A stretch of DNA of 64,000 bases from Rhodocyclaceae bacterium (lineage in GTDB: Bacteria > Pseudomonadota > Gammaproteobacteria > Burkholderiales > Rhodocyclaceae), in assembly GCA_004379165.1 (NCBI GenBank), contig NKXK01000023.1:95862-159861 (forward strand). Direction: 5' to 3'. Every line of letters begins with the position of its first letter. The first letter of the stretch is position 1. The notes beneath the pieces were generated by a model that ran no database searches, was not told where the DNA came from, and saw nothing but the letters and a program-made list of their open reading frames with translations. The translations under genes and the position numbers were made by a program. This document shows positions 46,810 to 55,396 of the stretch, piece after piece.

Positions 46810-47949
46810 TCAGTAGGCCGCATGTTCGTTTTCGCGGATATAGGCAGCAGTCACCTTGCCGGCCATGACCTTGTAGGCCCAGCTGGTGTAGGCAATGATG
46901 ATGGGCATGAAAATCACCGTCGCCCAGAGCATGATGTTGAGCGTCAGCTGGCTGGAAACGCTGTCCCAGACCGTCAGGCTGGCACGCGGATCGGACGACG
47001 AAGGCATGATGAACGGGAACAGCGACGCCCCCGCAGTACCGATGATGCCGAGAATGGCGAACGAGGAGGCGACGAAGGCAGCGAGCGTCGCCCCTTGTGC
47101 GGCCAGCAGCATGGCGATCAGGATGCCGGCGTAGGCGATGGCTGGCAGCGCCATCGTTGCCGGGTAGCGTTCGTAATTGGCAAGCCAGGCGCCCGCCTGC
47201 CGGACCACGGTTTTATCGAGCGGATTGGGCAAGGATTCCGGGTTCACCGCAGAGGTAATGGCGTAACCGTCGATGCCCTGCCACAACCAGAGGCCGGCTG
47301 CTGAAAACGTCAGCAACAGCAGGCCGCCGAAAAGCATCATGGCGGTGCGGCTGCGGGCGTAGACCGCCCCATCTGTACGGTGCATCAGATAAATCGCACC
47401 GTGAAAGGTGATCATCGCCGTAGATACCACGCCACACAGCAGGGCAAAGGGATTGAGCAGCGCCCAGAACGTGCCGGTGTAGGTGGACATCAGATTGTCG
47501 GCAAACTGGAAGGGCACGCCGAGAAAGAGATTGCCGAAGGCGACGCCGAAGATCAGCGGTGGTACTGCGCCGCCGACAAACAGGCCCCAGTCCCAGGTGT
47601 TGCGCCATGTCGGGTTGTCGATCTTGCTGCGGTAGTCAAAGCCGACCGGACGGAAAAAGAGTGCCCAGAGCACTGCCAGCATCGCCCAGTAAAAACCCGA
47701 GAACGCAGTGGCATAAACCAGCGGCCAGGCCGCGAAGATGGCGCCGCCACCGGTGATGAACCAGACCTGGTTGCCGTCCCAGTGCGGGCCGACGGTATTG
47801 ATGACAACCCGGCGTTCGACATCATTCTTGCCGACAAAGGGAAGCAAGGTGCCGACGCCCATGTCGTGGCCGTCCATGATGGCAAAGCCGACGAGCAGGA
47901 CACCCACCAGCAGCCACCAGATGATTTTCAGGCTTGGATAATCGAGCAT
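46810..47949 (-). CDS. cydB: Cytochrome bd ubiquinol oxidase subunit II
   Basis: A 379-residue membrane protein of the bd oxidase, which reduces O2 at low concentrations using quinol. LLVGVLLVGFAIMDGHDMGVG at the N-terminus, GPHWDGNQVWFITGGGAIFA and the nine-helix pattern are typical. Residues ITSAVNPESLPN are encoded by a dispersed repeat in a loop. A Spy-like gene separates it from cydA. Confidence 0.95.
   Translation of the reverse strand: MLDYPSLKIIWWLLVGVLLVGFAIMDGHDMGVGTLLPFVGKNDVERRVVINTVGPHWDGNQVWFITGGGAIFAAWPLVYATAFSGFYWAMLAVLWALFFRPVGFDYRSKIDNPTWRNTWDWGLFVGGAVPPLIFGVAFGNLFLGVPFQFADNLMSTYTGTFWALLNPFALLCGVVSTAMITFHGAIYLMHRTDGAVYARSRTAMMLFGGLLLLTFSAAGLWLWQGIDGYAITSAVNPESLPNPLDKTVVRQAGAWLANYERYPATMALPAIAYAGILIAMLLAAQGATLAAFVASSFAILGIIGTAGASLFPFIMPSSSDPRASLTVWDSVSSQLTLNIMLWATVIFMPIIIAYTSWAYKVMAGKVTAAYIRENEHAAY
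47223..47253 (+). repeat. Dispersed repeat copy 12 (exact core), inside cydB
   Basis: GATTGGGCAAGGATTCCG, then GGTTCACCGCAG. In frame within a loop-coding region of cydB on the opposite strand. Confidence 0.8.
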
Positions 47950-47965
47950 GACATGTCCTTTTCTA

Positions 47966-48433
47966 TCAATGGCTGCCGGCGCTACTCGCCAGCTTTAACA
48001 ACTGCTTGAACTGAACTTCGGAAAGCGACGCGCGGATACGGCCGATGGTGGCGATCTGCGCCTCGGTGGCTGCGCGCTTGGCACTTGCCAGGCTGTCGAG
48101 CCGGGGCGGCAATTCGGCGGCCGACAAAGCGCCGCTGAGGACGTCCTGCGCGAGGGCCTTTTCCAGCGTTTCGGCCTGCTTCAGTCGGGCAAATACCTTG
48201 ATCGGGGCTTCCGCGATCAACTCGCGAATGAGTGTTTTCTGCGCTTCATCTAGCCCCAACCGGCCCGCCTGAGCCTGGGCCACTTTCAGGATATGGGGCA
48301 GATTGGCCGGCAGGATAAGTGCGTAGTCGATGGTTTCCGGCAACAGGTGGCGCTCATGGTCTTTTTCGGCGTGCGCCGGCCCGGCAAGCAGAGCGGACAT
48401 GAGCATCAGGGGGATCAGGCTTTTTCTTGACAT
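47966..48433 (-). CDS. Periplasmic helical protein (CpxP/Spy-like)
   Basis: A 155-residue protein with a signal peptide (LIPLMLMSALLAGPAHA) and four helices. GLDEAQKTLIRELIAEAPI and SEVQFKQLLKLASSA are reminiscent of LTXXQ motifs of the Spy/CpxP chaperones. It lies between cydA and cydB, where no gene is normally found. A chaperone or metal-sensing role is inferred. Confidence 0.65.
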   Translation of the reverse strand: MSRKSLIPLMLMSALLAGPAHAEKDHERHLLPETIDYALILPANLPHILKVAQAQAGRLGLDEAQKTLIRELIAEAPIKVFARLKQAETLEKALAQDVLSGALSAAELPPRLDSLASAKRAATEAQIATIGRIRASLSEVQFKQLLKLASSAGSH

Positions 48434-48442
48434 CGCTAAACC

Positions 48443-49999
48443 TCAGGCGTGAGCAAGCTCATTGTCGTAACGGCCGGTGCCGAGACTGCCCGGCCCCTGC
48501 TTGGCAAACTTGACCATCAGGTACATTTCGACGATCAGCAGCAGGGTGTAAAAGCCGATGAAGCCGGCCAGCGAGCCGTACAGGCTGTTCACCGACAGCG
48601 TCGAAACCGACATATGGGTCGGCAGCACGCCGTAGATGGTCCAGGGCTGGCGACCGTACTCGGCCACGAACCAGCCCAGTTCGCAGGACAGCCAGGGCAC
48701 CGGCAGCATCCACAGGGCGGAACGCAGGAGCCAGGGTTTGTCGGCGAAGTTGCCTTTCAGTGAATAGACCAGCGCCGCGCCGAACAGGCCGAGCATCATG
48801 AAGCCAAAGGCGACCATCAGGCGGAAGCTCCAGAACAGCGGCGTCACCTTGGGAATGGTATCGGCGACGGCCTTTTCGAGAATTTCCGGCGTCACCTGAC
48901 GGACATCGACGAGATATTTCTTGAGTAGCAGGCCAAAACCGAGGTCGGCCTTGTGGTCTTCAAACTCCGCCTTCATCGCGGCATCGGCCGGGTTCTTGCG
49001 CAGCGCCTCGAGGGCAACCACGGCTTCCATGCCGGACAGGATGCGCTCACGGTTTTTCTCGCGAATCTCCTTGATGCCGGGAATCTGCTTGTCGAGCGAA
49101 CGGGTACCGATGATGCCCATGACCCACGGAATCTCGATGGCAAAGTCGTTCTTCATCTCTTTTTCGTTGGGGATGGCGATCAGGTTGAAGCCGGCCGGTG
49201 CCGGTTCGGTCTCCCACATCGCTTCCATCGCCGCCAGCTTGGTCTGCTGCGCTTCACCGACGGTGTAGCCGGATTCGTCACCGAGGACGATCACCGAGCA
49301 GATCGAGGCAAAGCCAAAGGCGGCGGCAATGCGGAAGCTCTTTTTGGCGAACTCGACATCACGACCGCGCAGCAGGTAGAAGGCCGAGATCGACAGGACG
49401 AACATGGCGCCGGTGACGTAGCCGGCCGAGACGGTATGGACGAACTTGGCCTGGGCATCCGGGTTGAACAGCACAGCCCAGAAGTCGACCATTTCCATGC
49501 GCATCGTCACGTAGCTGAATTCGGCGCCAACCGGGTTCTGCATCCAGCCGTTGGCGATCAGTATCCACAAGGCCGAGAGGTTGGTACCGACGGCCATGAG
49601 GATGGTCACCAGCAAGTGCTGCCGGCGCGACAGGCGATCCCAGCCGAAGAAGAACAGGCCGATGAAGGTCGATTCGAGGAAGAAGGCCATCAGGCCCTCG
49701 ATGGCCAGCGGCGCACCGAAAATGTCGCCGACGTAGTGGGAGTAGTAGGCCCAGTTGGTCCCGAACTGGAACTCCATGGTGATACCGGTGGTGACACCGA
49801 GCGCGAAATTGATGCCGAACAACTTGCCCCAGAAGCGGGTCATGTCCTTGTAGATGGTTTTGCCGGTCATGACATAGACCGACTCCATGATGACCAGAAT
49901 CCAGGTCATGCCGATGGTCAGCGGCACGAAGAGAAAGTGATACATCGCGGTCACCGCAAACTGCAGGCGCGAGAGATCGACGAGTTGCTCACTGAGCAT
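48443..49999 (-). CDS. cydA: Cytochrome bd ubiquinol oxidase subunit I
   Basis: A 518-residue heme-bearing subunit. The b595 ligand His is in [14 protein letters not shown] near residue 21, GRQPW near residue 445 is the family motif, and a long Q-loop ([20 protein letters not shown]) carries the quinol-site residues, as in E. coli-type (long Q-loop) enzymes. AGGAGAACCCC before ATG 49999 fixes the start. The upstream cydP gene overlaps by 11 bases. Confidence 0.96.
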   Translation of the reverse strand: MLSEQLVDLSRLQFAVTAMYHFLFVPLTIGMTWILVIMESVYVMTGKTIYKDMTRFWGKLFGINFALGVTTGITMEFQFGTNWAYYSHYVGDIFGAPLAIEGLMAFFLESTFIGLFFFGWDRLSRRQHLLVTILMAVGTNLSALWILIANGWMQNPVGAEFSYVTMRMEMVDFWAVLFNPDAQAKFVHTVSAGYVTGAMFVLSISAFYLLRGRDVEFAKKSFRIAAAFGFASICSVIVLGDESGYTVGEAQQTKLAAMEAMWETEPAPAGFNLIAIPNEKEMKNDFAIEIPWVMGIIGTRSLDKQIPGIKEIREKNRERILSGMEAVVALEALRKNPADAAMKAEFEDHKADLGFGLLLKKYLVDVRQVTPEILEKAVADTIPKVTPLFWSFRLMVAFGFMMLGLFGAALVYSLKGNFADKPWLLRSALWMLPVPWLSCELGWFVAEYGRQPWTIYGVLPTHMSVSTLSVNSLYGSLAGFIGFYTLLLIVEMYLMVKFAKQGPGSLGTGRYDNELAHA

Positions 50000-50189
50000 G
50001 GGGTTCTCCTGAATGAAGACGTTGGGTGGCTGCACTTGCCGGTTGGGCCAGATGTTCGGCAAGGCGCTGACCATCGACCTCGACCCGGGCGTCACGAATG
50101 AATGCCCACCACAGGCCAACAATGATCAGCAGCTTGATGATCACGATGGCGTAGATTTCTCGGTGAAGGCGGGTGTTTCCTTGTGACAT
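49989..50189 (-). CDS. cydP: CydP, putative small subunit of bd oxidase
   Basis: A 66-residue protein with one membrane helix ([20 protein letters not shown]) after a short basic N-terminus, matching the CydP family found upstream of cydA in proteobacteria. It overlaps cydA by 11 bases, so translation is coupled. First gene of the operon, 37 bases from the sigma-54-like promoter. Confidence 0.85.
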   Translation of the reverse strand: MSQGNTRLHREIYAIVIIKLLIIVGLWWAFIRDARVEVDGQRLAEHLAQPASAATQRLHSGEPHAQ

Positions 50190-50225
50190 CGGCAGCGAGG
50201 TTTTGATTAATATCAGAAATTACTT

Positions 50226-50241
50226 ATCAATCTTCGTGCCA
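50226..50241 (-). promoter_or_regulatory. Sigma-54-like promoter of the cyd supra-operon
   Basis: Minus strand reads TGGCACG-AAGA-TTGATAAG. The -24 element is perfect; the -12 element has GA where GC is usual. The same sequence (only the four spacer bases differ) precedes the octaheme operon at 55321-55336. It lies between cydP and the divergent sigma-54 activator gene. Confidence 0.7.
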
Positions 50242-50335
50242 GCCGATTAATGGAGACTTTTTCGTTTAAAACCAACACGCTAAAAGCCATGCGACAAATT
50301 GCCGCAGGGCTTTCATGGCGGAATCGATGGCAATA

Positions 50336-50373
50336 TGGCAGTATTTGACAGTCCAAATTCATGCCATGGCAGA
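50336..50373 (+). promoter_or_regulatory. Candidate activator-binding sites (UAS) for the cyd operon
   Basis: TGGCAGTATTTGACA (50336-50350) and TGCCATGGCAGA (50362-50373). The first begins 95 bases from the -24 edge of the promoter, exactly as at the octaheme operon. It also lies just before the activator gene's start, so autoregulation is plausible. Confidence 0.6.
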
Positions 50374-50376
50374 CAA

Positions 50377-51696
50377 ATGACAGTAGCCGCCAACACCCCC
50401 GTCGAACTGGTGTCCTTTCTCGAATCGCTCAGCGAGCCGCACATCCTGTGCGACCGCGACTACCGGATTCTGGCCGCCAACAAGGCCTACCGCGACAAGT
50501 GGGAGGGCCAGCAGCGCATCGTCGGCCGCACCTGTTACGAGGTGTCCCACCGCTACAAGCTGCCCTGCGATCAGGCCGGCGAATCCTGCCCGCTGCAGCG
50601 CAGCCTGCGCTCCGGCGAACGTGAGCGGGTCGTGCATCTGCACCATACGCCGCACGGCGAGCGTTTCGAGAACATCGAACTGTCACCGATCCGCGATGCC
50701 AGCGGCGAGATTGCCTATTTCATCGAAAAGATCGACCCGCTGCCGGTGCCGCGCACAGACGAACATGCGCGCGGCCTGATCGGTCGCTCGCCGACCTTCA
50801 TGGCGATGATGGACATGGTGGCGCGTGTCGCCCCTTCCGATGCGGCCGTACTGCTACAAGGGGAGTCCGGAACCGGCAAGGAGCTGGTGGCCAGCGCCAT
50901 CCACCAGATGAGCCGTCGGACGGAAAAACCCTTTGTCGCCGTCGACTGCTCCGGGCTGGCGGAAACCCTGTTCGAAAGCGAACTCTTTGGCCACGAGCGC
51001 GGCGCCTTTACCGGCGCTGTCACGCGCAAGATCGGACTGATTGAGGCTGCATCGGGCGGCACGCTGTTTCTTGACGAAGTCGGCGACATTCCGCTGTCGA
51101 TCCAGGTCAAGTTACTGCGCCTGCTCGAAACCGGCACCTTCCGTCGTGTCGGCTCGACCGAGGTGCAACAGGCCGATATCCGTGTTGTTTCCGCCACCCA
51201 CCGGCCGCTGGCCGAGATGGTCGAGGCCGGCAGCTTCCGTCAGGATCTGTTCTACCGTCTCAACGTCTTTCCCGTGTTTTTGCCGCCGCTGCGCGAACGC
51301 CGCGAAGACATTGCCGTGCTGGCCGAAGCCTTGCTGCCGCGCGTCAGCAACGGCCGCAAGCTGCGCCTGAGCGACGAAGCGATCCGCTGGCTGCGCGATT
51401 ACAGCTTCCCCGGCAATGTCCGCGAGTTGCGCAACCTGCTGGAGCGCGCCTGCCTGCTCTGCGACAGCGATGATATCGACCTGCGCCATCTTCCGGCCGG
51501 CGCGGCGCCCCTGCTGCGGTCAACGCCAATTAGTGCCCAAAATCGCAAGTCGGCAGGAAAACTCAGCGACCGCGAACTGGCCGACATGGCCGCCGGCTTT
51601 CCCGGCAGCCGCAAAGAACTGGCACGTCATCTCGGCATGTCGGAGCGGACGCTTTACCGGCGCCTCGGGCGATGCGAAAACAGTAGCGACGCCTAG
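50377..51696 (+). CDS. Sigma-54-dependent activator with PAS sensor
   Basis: A 439-residue enhancer-binding protein. The N-terminal PAS domain (about residues 10-120) has several cysteines (CYEVSHRYKLPCDQAGESC) that could sense redox or bind metal. The AAA+ domain has Walker A GESGTGKE, the sigma-54 contact loop GAFTGA, and Walker B GGTLFLDEVGD. The Fis-type HTH is SRKELARHLGMSERTLYRRL. The linker is partly encoded by a dispersed repeat. Divergent from cydP; likely controls it and the octaheme operon. Confidence 0.9.
   Translation: MTVAANTPVELVSFLESLSEPHILCDRDYRILAANKAYRDKWEGQQRIVGRTCYEVSHRYKLPCDQAGESCPLQRSLRSGERERVVHLHHTPHGERFENIELSPIRDASGEIAYFIEKIDPLPVPRTDEHARGLIGRSPTFMAMMDMVARVAPSDAAVLLQGESGTGKELVASAIHQMSRRTEKPFVAVDCSGLAETLFESELFGHERGAFTGAVTRKIGLIEAASGGTLFLDEVGDIPLSIQVKLLRLLETGTFRRVGSTEVQQADIRVVSATHRPLAEMVEAGSFRQDLFYRLNVFPVFLPPLRERREDIAVLAEALLPRVSNGRKLRLSDEAIRWLRDYSFPGNVRELRNLLERACLLCDSDDIDLRHLPAGAAPLLRSTPISAQNRKSAGKLSDRELADMAAGFPGSRKELARHLGMSERTLYRRLGRCENSSDA
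51510..51546 (-). repeat. Dispersed repeat copy 13, inside the sigma-54 activator gene
   Basis: CTGCTGCGGTCAACGCCAA, then TTAGTGCCCAAAATCGC. One mismatch in the core. It encodes the linker LLRSTPISAQNRK between the AAA+ domain and the HTH. Confidence 0.75.
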
Positions 51697-51710
51697 CCAG
51701 GCTTATTCCG

Positions 51711-52901
51711 CTAATTCCGGGTCATCCGGGCGCCGAGCCAGGTGAAAAAGGTTGCGGCTGCCGGGAGCAAGACAGCGACCAAGGGGCTGTCGAGGCGTTC
51801 CGGCATCAGCAGTAGCAGGATGCCGAGACCGAGCATCATCAGCCCGGACAGCAGCTTGAGCAGGCGCCCCTCGCGCTCGCTCAGCTTGCGCGCCCCAAGC
51901 GTGCGGACAAAACCAACGACGATCAGCAACAGCGGCAGCACGTAGATCAGGTTGTATAGCGCCAGATAGAGGTAATGCGTGGCGGGATCGGTCTCACGCA
52001 AGGTCAGCACACGGGTGAACACCATAGGGAAACCAGCCGTGCACAGCAATTCATAAAAGTTGGCGGCAATCGCCAGCAGTACGGTCGAGGCCAGCATGGC
52101 CGGCAGACTGTCGGCCTGCATCAGCGTCCTTACCCGCTGGAAGATGCCCGCCTTGCCGCGCTCGCTGATCGACAGCGACACTCCCTGCTTGAAAGCGAAG
52201 AAGTCCTTGATATTGATCCCTGCCACCGTCAGGGCCAGCAGGCCGGCCGCGGCGGTGATCCAGGGCAGGCTGCCGATGACGAGGAAGAGATTGAGCCAGG
52301 CCGCCATGAAGGCGAAGTACATGAGTCCGGAAACGCTGACGAAAACCCCGCCAATCAGCAGCATCCGCCGCCGTTGGTGCTGATGAGCAAGTAGCGAGAG
52401 CAGGAAGAGCAGGACGAAAAACGCGCAGGGATTGAAGGCATCCAACCCGGCAAGCAGCACGGTGAGTACCGGCAATGAGAGTGCCGCCGGATCGACTTCG
52501 CCCAGCAAGGGCACGGCGATGCGTGCAGGTGTAGCCGCCCCGCCTGATGCCGGCTCGCCCGACTCGCAGGCCCGCAGGCGCCCGATCAAGGACTCCAGGC
52601 CAGCGGCGCTGTCATCCCAGCCAACTGCCATTTGCCCACAGTACATCAGGGTTGGCACCGCCTGTGCCGTGCCGCCCAGCGCCTCGGCGCGAGCCACAAA
52701 GCGCTGCAGGTTATCCGGCGAACGGGTGATCTCCAGTGATTCGACCCGTAGCCACGGGTTCTCTTTCGCCATCGCCTCGATCTGCGGCAAGGCCTCCAGG
52801 CAATGCGCACACTTCAAGGACCAGTAGACCTCCAGTACCACTTCGGCGCGGAGCGCTGCGGCAAAGCAGATCAACCCAATGAAGAAGATAAAGCGACGCA
52901 T
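51711..52901 (-). CDS. Thioredoxin-like/DsbD-like membrane protein
   Basis: A 396-residue protein. A signal sequence (FIFFIGLICFAAALRA) precedes a glutaredoxin-like periplasmic domain with CAHC near residue 32, followed by about six membrane helices; GLDAFNPCAFFVLLFLLSLL carries the conserved membrane Pro-Cys of the CcdA/DsbD type and NFYELLCTAGFP the second membrane Cys. It may pass reductant across the membrane, perhaps for cytochrome c assembly, which the neighbouring octaheme protein needs. GTG 52931 is an alternative start. Confidence 0.8.
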   Translation of the reverse strand: MRRFIFFIGLICFAAALRAEVVLEVYWSLKCAHCLEALPQIEAMAKENPWLRVESLEITRSPDNLQRFVARAEALGGTAQAVPTLMYCGQMAVGWDDSAAGLESLIGRLRACESGEPASGGAATPARIAVPLLGEVDPAALSLPVLTVLLAGLDAFNPCAFFVLLFLLSLLAHQHQRRRMLLIGGVFVSVSGLMYFAFMAAWLNLFLVIGSLPWITAAAGLLALTVAGINIKDFFAFKQGVSLSISERGKAGIFQRVRTLMQADSLPAMLASTVLLAIAANFYELLCTAGFPMVFTRVLTLRETDPATHYLYLALYNLIYVLPLLLIVVGFVRTLGARKLSEREGRLLKLLSGLMMLGLGILLLLMPERLDSPLVAVLLPAAATFFTWLGARMTRN

Positions 52902-52979
52902 GATCCAGAGCACTTGGCTTTGCGGGTTCACTTCAGTCTAGCCCCGACGGGAGAAATTGCGACCGGAGCGACACCAGAC

Positions 52980-53006
52980 AAAAAAAAGGCGGGGACGAGC
53001 CCCGCC
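52980..53006 (-). terminator. Terminator of the octaheme/cytochrome b operon
   Basis: GGCGGGG/CCCCGCC stem at 52988-53006 followed on the minus strand by a T-run, 37 bases after the cytochrome b stop. Confidence 0.85.
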
Positions 53007-53042
53007 AAAAAGTCACGCAAGGAAGTGACTACGATCGGAAAT

Positions 53043-53651
53043 TCAGTGATGTCCGTCGACCTCCTCCCAGCCGGTGATCATCGCCTTGATGTGGGCGAAG
53101 ATGGTGTGACCGGTGGTGGTGAGGTAGACGTGTATGAAGAAGAAGGCAGTAATCATGTAGGCGCCCAGCACGTGCAGGGTGGCCACCCATTCCAGCGACA
53201 GGGTCTGGTCAATGCCGAGCTGCGACCAGTCACCGTAGAACAGGTAGAAAATGCCCGTGCCCCAGATCAGCGGCGAGATGAAGGCGAGCAACGCGAGGTA
53301 GGCCAGGCGTTGCAGCGGATTGTGCTTCTGCACCACGGTTTTTCTGAAGGGATGTGGCGAGTTGGTAAAGATGCCGATGGTGTAGTACTTGATCATCGCG
53401 CCGACATTCTTGATCGAAGGCAGGTATTGCCGCCACTCGCCGGTCGTGAATTGCCAGAAGATGGTGAAGGCCCACAGCGTCAGCAGCGTCCAGGCCGCCA
53501 GGGTGTGTAGCTGCACCGCTTTCTGGAAGCCGATCAGGGTATAGCTGCCGTGCACTTCAAAGCCGGTGATCATCATGATGATGATCAACAGCGCCTGCGA
53601 CCAGTGCCAGAACCGTTCGTAACGCTTGTAGATGTAGATGCGTTCGCTCAT
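53043..53651 (-). CDS. Membrane cytochrome b (cytochrome b561/thiosulfate-reductase type)
   Basis: A 202-residue protein with four membrane helices and histidines suited to two b hemes (RFWHWSQALLII, VQLHTLAAWTLL, TLHVLGAYMITAFFFIHVYL). It should pass quinol electrons to the octaheme cytochrome, whose stop overlaps its start by four bases (ATGA). Confidence 0.88.
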   Translation of the reverse strand: MSERIYIYKRYERFWHWSQALLIIIMMITGFEVHGSYTLIGFQKAVQLHTLAAWTLLTLWAFTIFWQFTTGEWRQYLPSIKNVGAMIKYYTIGIFTNSPHPFRKTVVQKHNPLQRLAYLALLAFISPLIWGTGIFYLFYGDWSQLGIDQTLSLEWVATLHVLGAYMITAFFFIHVYLTTTGHTIFAHIKAMITGWEEVDGHH

Positions 53652-55291
53652 TTTGCCTTCTCCTTGCGACGGGTAGCGAAGCGGATGCCGCCGTGCAGCA
53701 GGCCGCCGCCAATGGCGCCGGCAATCATCAGACCACCGAGCAGATCGACCCAGCCCCTGGTATCGCGGCCGGGCAGATAGATGTCGGTGATCGCCGCCAG
53801 CCGGCCATCAGCCGAGCGGGTGTGGCACTCCTGACAGGGCACGGCCTTTTCCTTGGGCGCAACCATGTGAGTGATGAACCAGTTCATGCGCGTTTCGATG
53901 AAGCCGAACTCACCGCTGTAGGGCAGCCCGGCGGTTTCCATGCCGGACTTGATCGACTTGGCGTAGTCGTAGTGCTTCCAGAAGGCGGTGTCGTCGTCGC
54001 CCCAGACGTGGTTGACCACCAGCGTCTTGTTGACCTTGTCGTAGGGCTGCTTGCCATGCATGACCTTGAATGGCCAGATGCGGGCATTGGGGTCGCTGGC
54101 CGAGCCTTCGACGCGGTTCATTTCAAGCACCTTGGTGTCGTCGAACTTGTCGGTGATCGCCATCTGGTGAACCACGCCGTTGTACCACTTGTACTCGGGG
54201 CGGACGTTCTCGCCGAGCTTGAAATCACCCTTTGCGGCCGAGTAGGTCAGGTGGCCGTGGTCATCCTTGATGAACAGCGGCTTGCCATCGGCGTCCTTCT
54301 TGCCGGCAGTCGACCAGTCCCAGAGCATCTTGGTGGCGACGCCACCGCGAGCGTACTCGGGAATATGGCAGGTCTGGCAGGCCACCTTGTTGGCGTGATT
54401 GTTGATCTTCGCTTCCTTATGCGGTTTTGCGCTATGGCAGGATTCACAGGTCGCCCGGTTGTGGTCGTCCTTGGGCAGATCGAGACCGTGCGTGTCCTTG
54501 GCCGTAGGTGCATAGCGGCTGCCGGAAGGCTGGTGAGCGTTGAAGGTGTGGCAATCGGCGCATGCCATGTTGGCGCCATCCAAGGCCATGTGCACATCGA
54601 GTTCGCGCTTGGGCTTGAGCAGCGAGGAATCGAGGTCGCCGTGTTTGACCGCATCGCCGCCACCGCCGTTGAAATGGCAGTTACCGCAGTTCTTGCGGCC
54701 GGGGCTGCCCACGTGTTGCGCGATTTTGGTCAGGTCCGGCGCTTTGAACTGCTTCTTGCCCGGCGGACCCTCCATCGGCTCGAACTCGCGGTCGGCATAC
54801 AGCGGGTGGCCGGCATCGGTGCCGAACTTGCGGTAGGTTCCGGTGGTGTCATGGCAAGCGAGGCAGTCGACATTGCTCTGATCGGCAAAGTCGAAGTTCT
54901 TGTCCCGCCAGCCGTAGCCGGCGTGGCAACTGGTGCAGCGCGGCTCGTTGGAGGTAATCGAGCCGCAGAAATTGTTGGCAGCGTGCTGCTTGCCCAGCTT
55001 TTTGCCGGTCTTGGTGTTGGTCGCTTCCCAAGTCCAGTGGATGCTCTTCATCACCTGATGGCCAGCCTTGTTGTGGCAGGTCAGGCAGGCTTTGGTGACC
55101 TCTGGGCCGGACTTGAACGGTCCTTTGAGTGCTTCAAGCTGACTGTGGTCGGTGGTCGACTTTTCCTTTGCCGCCGGCACTACGGCAGGCGCGACAACGC
55201 CTGATACCGCCGCGGGTGACGCCTGGGCGGCCAGACTGACCGCAAGTACCATGCACCCCCCGGCGAACATTCGCCACATTTTTTTGTACAT
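53648..55291 (-). CDS. Octaheme c-type cytochrome, tetrathionate-reductase (OTR) family
   Basis: A 547-residue exported multiheme protein. Eight CXXCH heme sites are present: CLTCH, CTSCH, CLACH, CGNCH, CADCH, CESCH, CQTCH, CQECH. A C-terminal helix (GGLMIAGAIGGGLLHGGIRF) anchors it to the membrane. OTR-family proteins reduce tetrathionate, nitrite or hydroxylamine in vitro; the physiological substrate is open. AAGGAGGCTTT before ATG 55291 fixes the start. First gene of the two-gene operon. Confidence 0.92.
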   Translation of the reverse strand: MYKKMWRMFAGGCMVLAVSLAAQASPAAVSGVVAPAVVPAAKEKSTTDHSQLEALKGPFKSGPEVTKACLTCHNKAGHQVMKSIHWTWEATNTKTGKKLGKQHAANNFCGSITSNEPRCTSCHAGYGWRDKNFDFADQSNVDCLACHDTTGTYRKFGTDAGHPLYADREFEPMEGPPGKKQFKAPDLTKIAQHVGSPGRKNCGNCHFNGGGGDAVKHGDLDSSLLKPKRELDVHMALDGANMACADCHTFNAHQPSGSRYAPTAKDTHGLDLPKDDHNRATCESCHSAKPHKEAKINNHANKVACQTCHIPEYARGGVATKMLWDWSTAGKKDADGKPLFIKDDHGHLTYSAAKGDFKLGENVRPEYKWYNGVVHQMAITDKFDDTKVLEMNRVEGSASDPNARIWPFKVMHGKQPYDKVNKTLVVNHVWGDDDTAFWKHYDYAKSIKSGMETAGLPYSGEFGFIETRMNWFITHMVAPKEKAVPCQECHTRSADGRLAAITDIYLPGRDTRGWVDLLGGLMIAGAIGGGLLHGGIRFATRRKEKAK

Positions 55292-55320
55292 AAAGCCTCC
55301 TTGCATATTAGATACCTCTT

Positions 55321-55336
55321 ATCAATTACCGTGCCA
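55321..55336 (-). promoter_or_regulatory. Sigma-54-like promoter of the octaheme operon
   Basis: Minus strand reads TGGCACG-GTAA-TTGATAAG, 30 bases upstream of the octaheme ATG. It matches the cyd promoter at every non-spacer base; -12 GA instead of GC in both. Confidence 0.7.
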
Positions 55337-55396
55337 CCCGGAAAAAATCGCCCAATTCCACTACCTGCAACGATTTGGCAATAATTGAACCGCATA

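Noticed and set aside
49940..49975. CGGTCACCGCA in cydA, resembling the repeat core
   Set aside because: It encodes the conserved FAVTA segment of CydA and has no GATTTT/TTTTTCC block.
52912..52939. Weak match to the dispersed repeat (GGGTTCACTTCAG)
   Set aside because: Two core mismatches and no upstream block; not counted.
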